Positions 6,552-7,305 of a DNA stretch of 7,305 nt are shown in pieces. The notes below the pieces were generated by a model. That model worked only from the letters and a program-made list of their open reading frames with translations. It did no database searches and had not been told where the DNA came from. Source of the stretch: an uncultured Bacteroidales bacterium. GTDB taxonomy: Bacteria > Bacteroidota > Bacteroidia > Bacteroidales > UBA932. Location of the stretch: NCBI GenBank assembly GCA_946530505.1, contig CAMNAD010000071.1:1-7305 (forward strand), written 5' to 3'. The number at the start of each line of letters is the position of its first letter. The stretch's first letter is position 1. Both the position numbers and the translations under genes were made by a program.

Positions 6552-7097
6552 ATGAAACGCTTTTTCTTTACTTTTTTGTGTTTGGTGATGCAGTCCGCCC
6601 TTGCGGGCTGCTTCACCTCCCTTTCCGCACAGGAACTGTCATTCTCTACAAACTTCATCGACTATGCCCGCAGCGGATCTGCAAATCTGGAGGCATCCTA
6701 CGCCCTTGCCCGTCATTGGAGCGTGAGTGCGGGAGTCAAGTATGACAGTGGGGGAGAGATGCGTCAGCAACTATACTCACTTGGCGGGCGTTACTGGCCC
6801 TGGCATATCTATTCCGGTTGGTGGCTGAGCGGCAAGATGCAGTACCAGGAATTCAATGAGGCGGAACATGTCACGCTGCAGACATCGGAAGGAGACCGTT
6901 ATGGCGCTGGCATTGCCGGAGGATATTCTAAAATGCTGGGACGCCATCTGAACCTCGATATAGGCATTGGCTTGTGGACTGGATACACTCGCTATGTGAC
7001 CTACGCCTGCCCCACCTGCGGACGCATCATAGGCTCGGACGACAAACTATTCGTATTGCCCAACGACTTGATGATAGCATTGAGTTATATTTTTTGA
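6552..7097 (+). CDS. DUF3575-like outer-membrane beta-barrel protein
   Basis: A 181-residue exported protein of unknown function. The N-terminus is MKRFFF with a hydrophobic run. It could be cut by signal peptidase I after SLSAQ (residue 27) or lipidated at Cys20 in a textbook LAGC lipobox. The mature part has alternating, aromatic-rich strands (SFSTNFIDYARSGSANLEASYALARHWSVSAGVKY; YGAGIAGGYSKMLGRHLNLDIGIGLW) and ends in ...LSYIF, a terminal Phe as usual for outer-membrane barrels. YACPTCG (148-154 region) followed by a charged turn and a final strand matches the CPxCG feature I know from DUF3575 proteins of Bacteroides, some of which sit near fimbrial genes. None of those genes is visible here. 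The ATG follows the metallopeptidase stop by 2 nt, so the two are probably co-transcribed. The stop codon overlaps the tRNA promoter. Confidence 0.8.
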   Translation: MKRFFFTFLCLVMQSALAGCFTSLSAQELSFSTNFIDYARSGSANLEASYALARHWSVSAGVKYDSGGEMRQQLYSLGGRYWPWHIYSGWWLSGKMQYQEFNEAEHVTLQTSEGDRYGAGIAGGYSKMLGRHLNLDIGIGLWTGYTRYVTYACPTCGRIIGSDDKLFVLPNDLMIALSYIF

Positions 7098-7125
7098 TAA
7101 GAAAAGAAAAAAATTACTATCTTTG
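7093..7125 (+). promoter_or_regulatory. Promoter of the tRNA-Leu gene
   Basis: TTTG at 7093-7096, a 21-nt spacer and TATCTTTG at 7118-7125 match the Bacteroidota -33/-7 pattern. The tRNA begins 13 nt after the -7 element. The -33 box overlaps the last sense codon and TGA stop of the DUF3575-like gene. Confidence 0.75.
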
Positions 7126-7137
7126 CATTCCCTAAGC

Positions 7138-7221
7138 GCGGGAGTGGCGAAATGGTAGACGCGCTAGTTTCAGGAGCTAGTGTCTGGTGAAGACGTGTCA
7201 GTTCGACTCTGATCTCCCGCA
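7138..7221 (+). tRNA. tRNA-Leu (anticodon CAG)
   Basis: A complete class II cloverleaf of 84 nt, reading the CUG codon. The acceptor stem GCGGGAG (7138-7144) pairs perfectly with CTCCCGC (7214-7220), and the discriminator is A7221 as expected for leucine. The D stem is GCG/CGC around AAATGGTAGA. The anticodon stem is CTAGT/GCTAG with loop TTCAGGA, and the anticodon CAG lies at 7171-7173. A long variable arm has a GTCT/AGAC stem (7182-7185, 7191-7194). The T arm is GTCAG-TTCGACT-CTGAT. The 3' CCA is not encoded (the genome continues CAAAAG), so it must be added by a nucleotidyltransferase. Confidence 0.97.
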
Positions 7222-7259
7222 CAAAAGAAGCCGGTTGATTGGTCAACCGGCTTCTTTTG
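7222..7259. terminator. Strong intrinsic terminator after tRNA-Leu, probably bidirectional
   Basis: CAAAAGAAGCCGGTTGA (7222-7238) and its exact complement (7243-7259) form a 17-bp perfect stem with a TTGG loop. The outer base pairs are A-tract/T-tract (CTTCTTTTG), so the structure can terminate on both strands. It begins on the base right after the tRNA discriminator. Confidence 0.9.
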
Positions 7260-7276
7260 AGTTAGAATATACCTTA

Positions 7277-7305
7277 TTACAGATTTGCGGCTTTCCGCAT
7301 CAGTT
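7277..7305 (-). CDS. Possible 3' end of a convergent gene (8 codons visible)
   Basis: On the - strand one frame reads ...LMRKAANL and then TAA, immediately followed by a second TAA (7276-7274). The stop is 17 nt from the symmetric terminator at 7222-7259, the layout expected for a gene running toward the tRNA. With only eight codons visible there is no way to name it, and the open frame could be chance. Confidence 0.25.

Noticed and set aside
7138..7259. tRNA-Leu as an integration (attachment) site
   Set aside because: No integrase gene and no second copy of the tRNA 3' end are visible; the tRNA is followed directly by an ordinary terminator.

Overview
The window looks like a chromosomal segment from a member of the Bacteroidota, most likely order Bacteroidales. 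Three things point there. Several genes belong to families typical of that phylum (a DUF4296-type lipoprotein, a DUF3575-type outer-membrane protein, and a Bacteroidales-style secreted metallopeptidase). Three intergenic sites match the Bacteroidota promoter form TTG/TTTG - about 19-21 nt - TAnnTTTG. Most genes lack a clear Shine-Dalgarno sequence. Genus cannot be set from the sequence alone.

Left half (1-3567, + strand): a compact, probably co-transcribed run of four genes. It comprises the 3' part of pheT (phenylalanyl-tRNA synthetase beta subunit, cut by the window edge), a DUF4296-like lipoprotein with a C-terminal five-residue repeat, an uncharacterised COG0731-like radical SAM enzyme, and deoC (deoxyribose-phosphate aldolase). 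The junctions are 6 nt, a 4-nt ATGA overlap and 2 nt. The genes share no obvious pathway, so this is better read as a housekeeping operon than as a dedicated system.

Middle (3554-4819, - strand): a secreted histidine acid phosphatase convergent with deoC. The last 14 bp of the two coding sequences overlap. A 140-bp AT-rich intergenic region (4820-4959) separates it from the next gene. That region holds back-to-back promoter candidates and a perfect 14-bp palindrome that covers the -33 element of the phosphatase promoter.

Right part (4960-7097, + strand): a two-gene unit with 2 nt between genes. The first gene encodes a 529-residue predicted lipoprotein with a Bacteroidales-type N-terminal region, a carboxypeptidase-regulatory-like beta-sandwich segment and a HELAH zinc-peptidase core. 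The second encodes a 181-residue DUF3575-like predicted beta-barrel protein with a CPTCG motif. Together with the divergent phosphatase this is a small cell-envelope locus, and its substrate and partners are unknown. It is the most interesting part of the window, though it is a modest candidate and not a clearly new system.

Right edge (7098-7305): tRNA-Leu(CAG), with its own promoter whose -33 element overlaps the stop codon of the preceding gene, followed by a strong 17-bp-stem terminator. That terminator may also serve a convergent gene whose last codons could lie at the very edge. No mobile element, CRISPR array or phage gene is visible.
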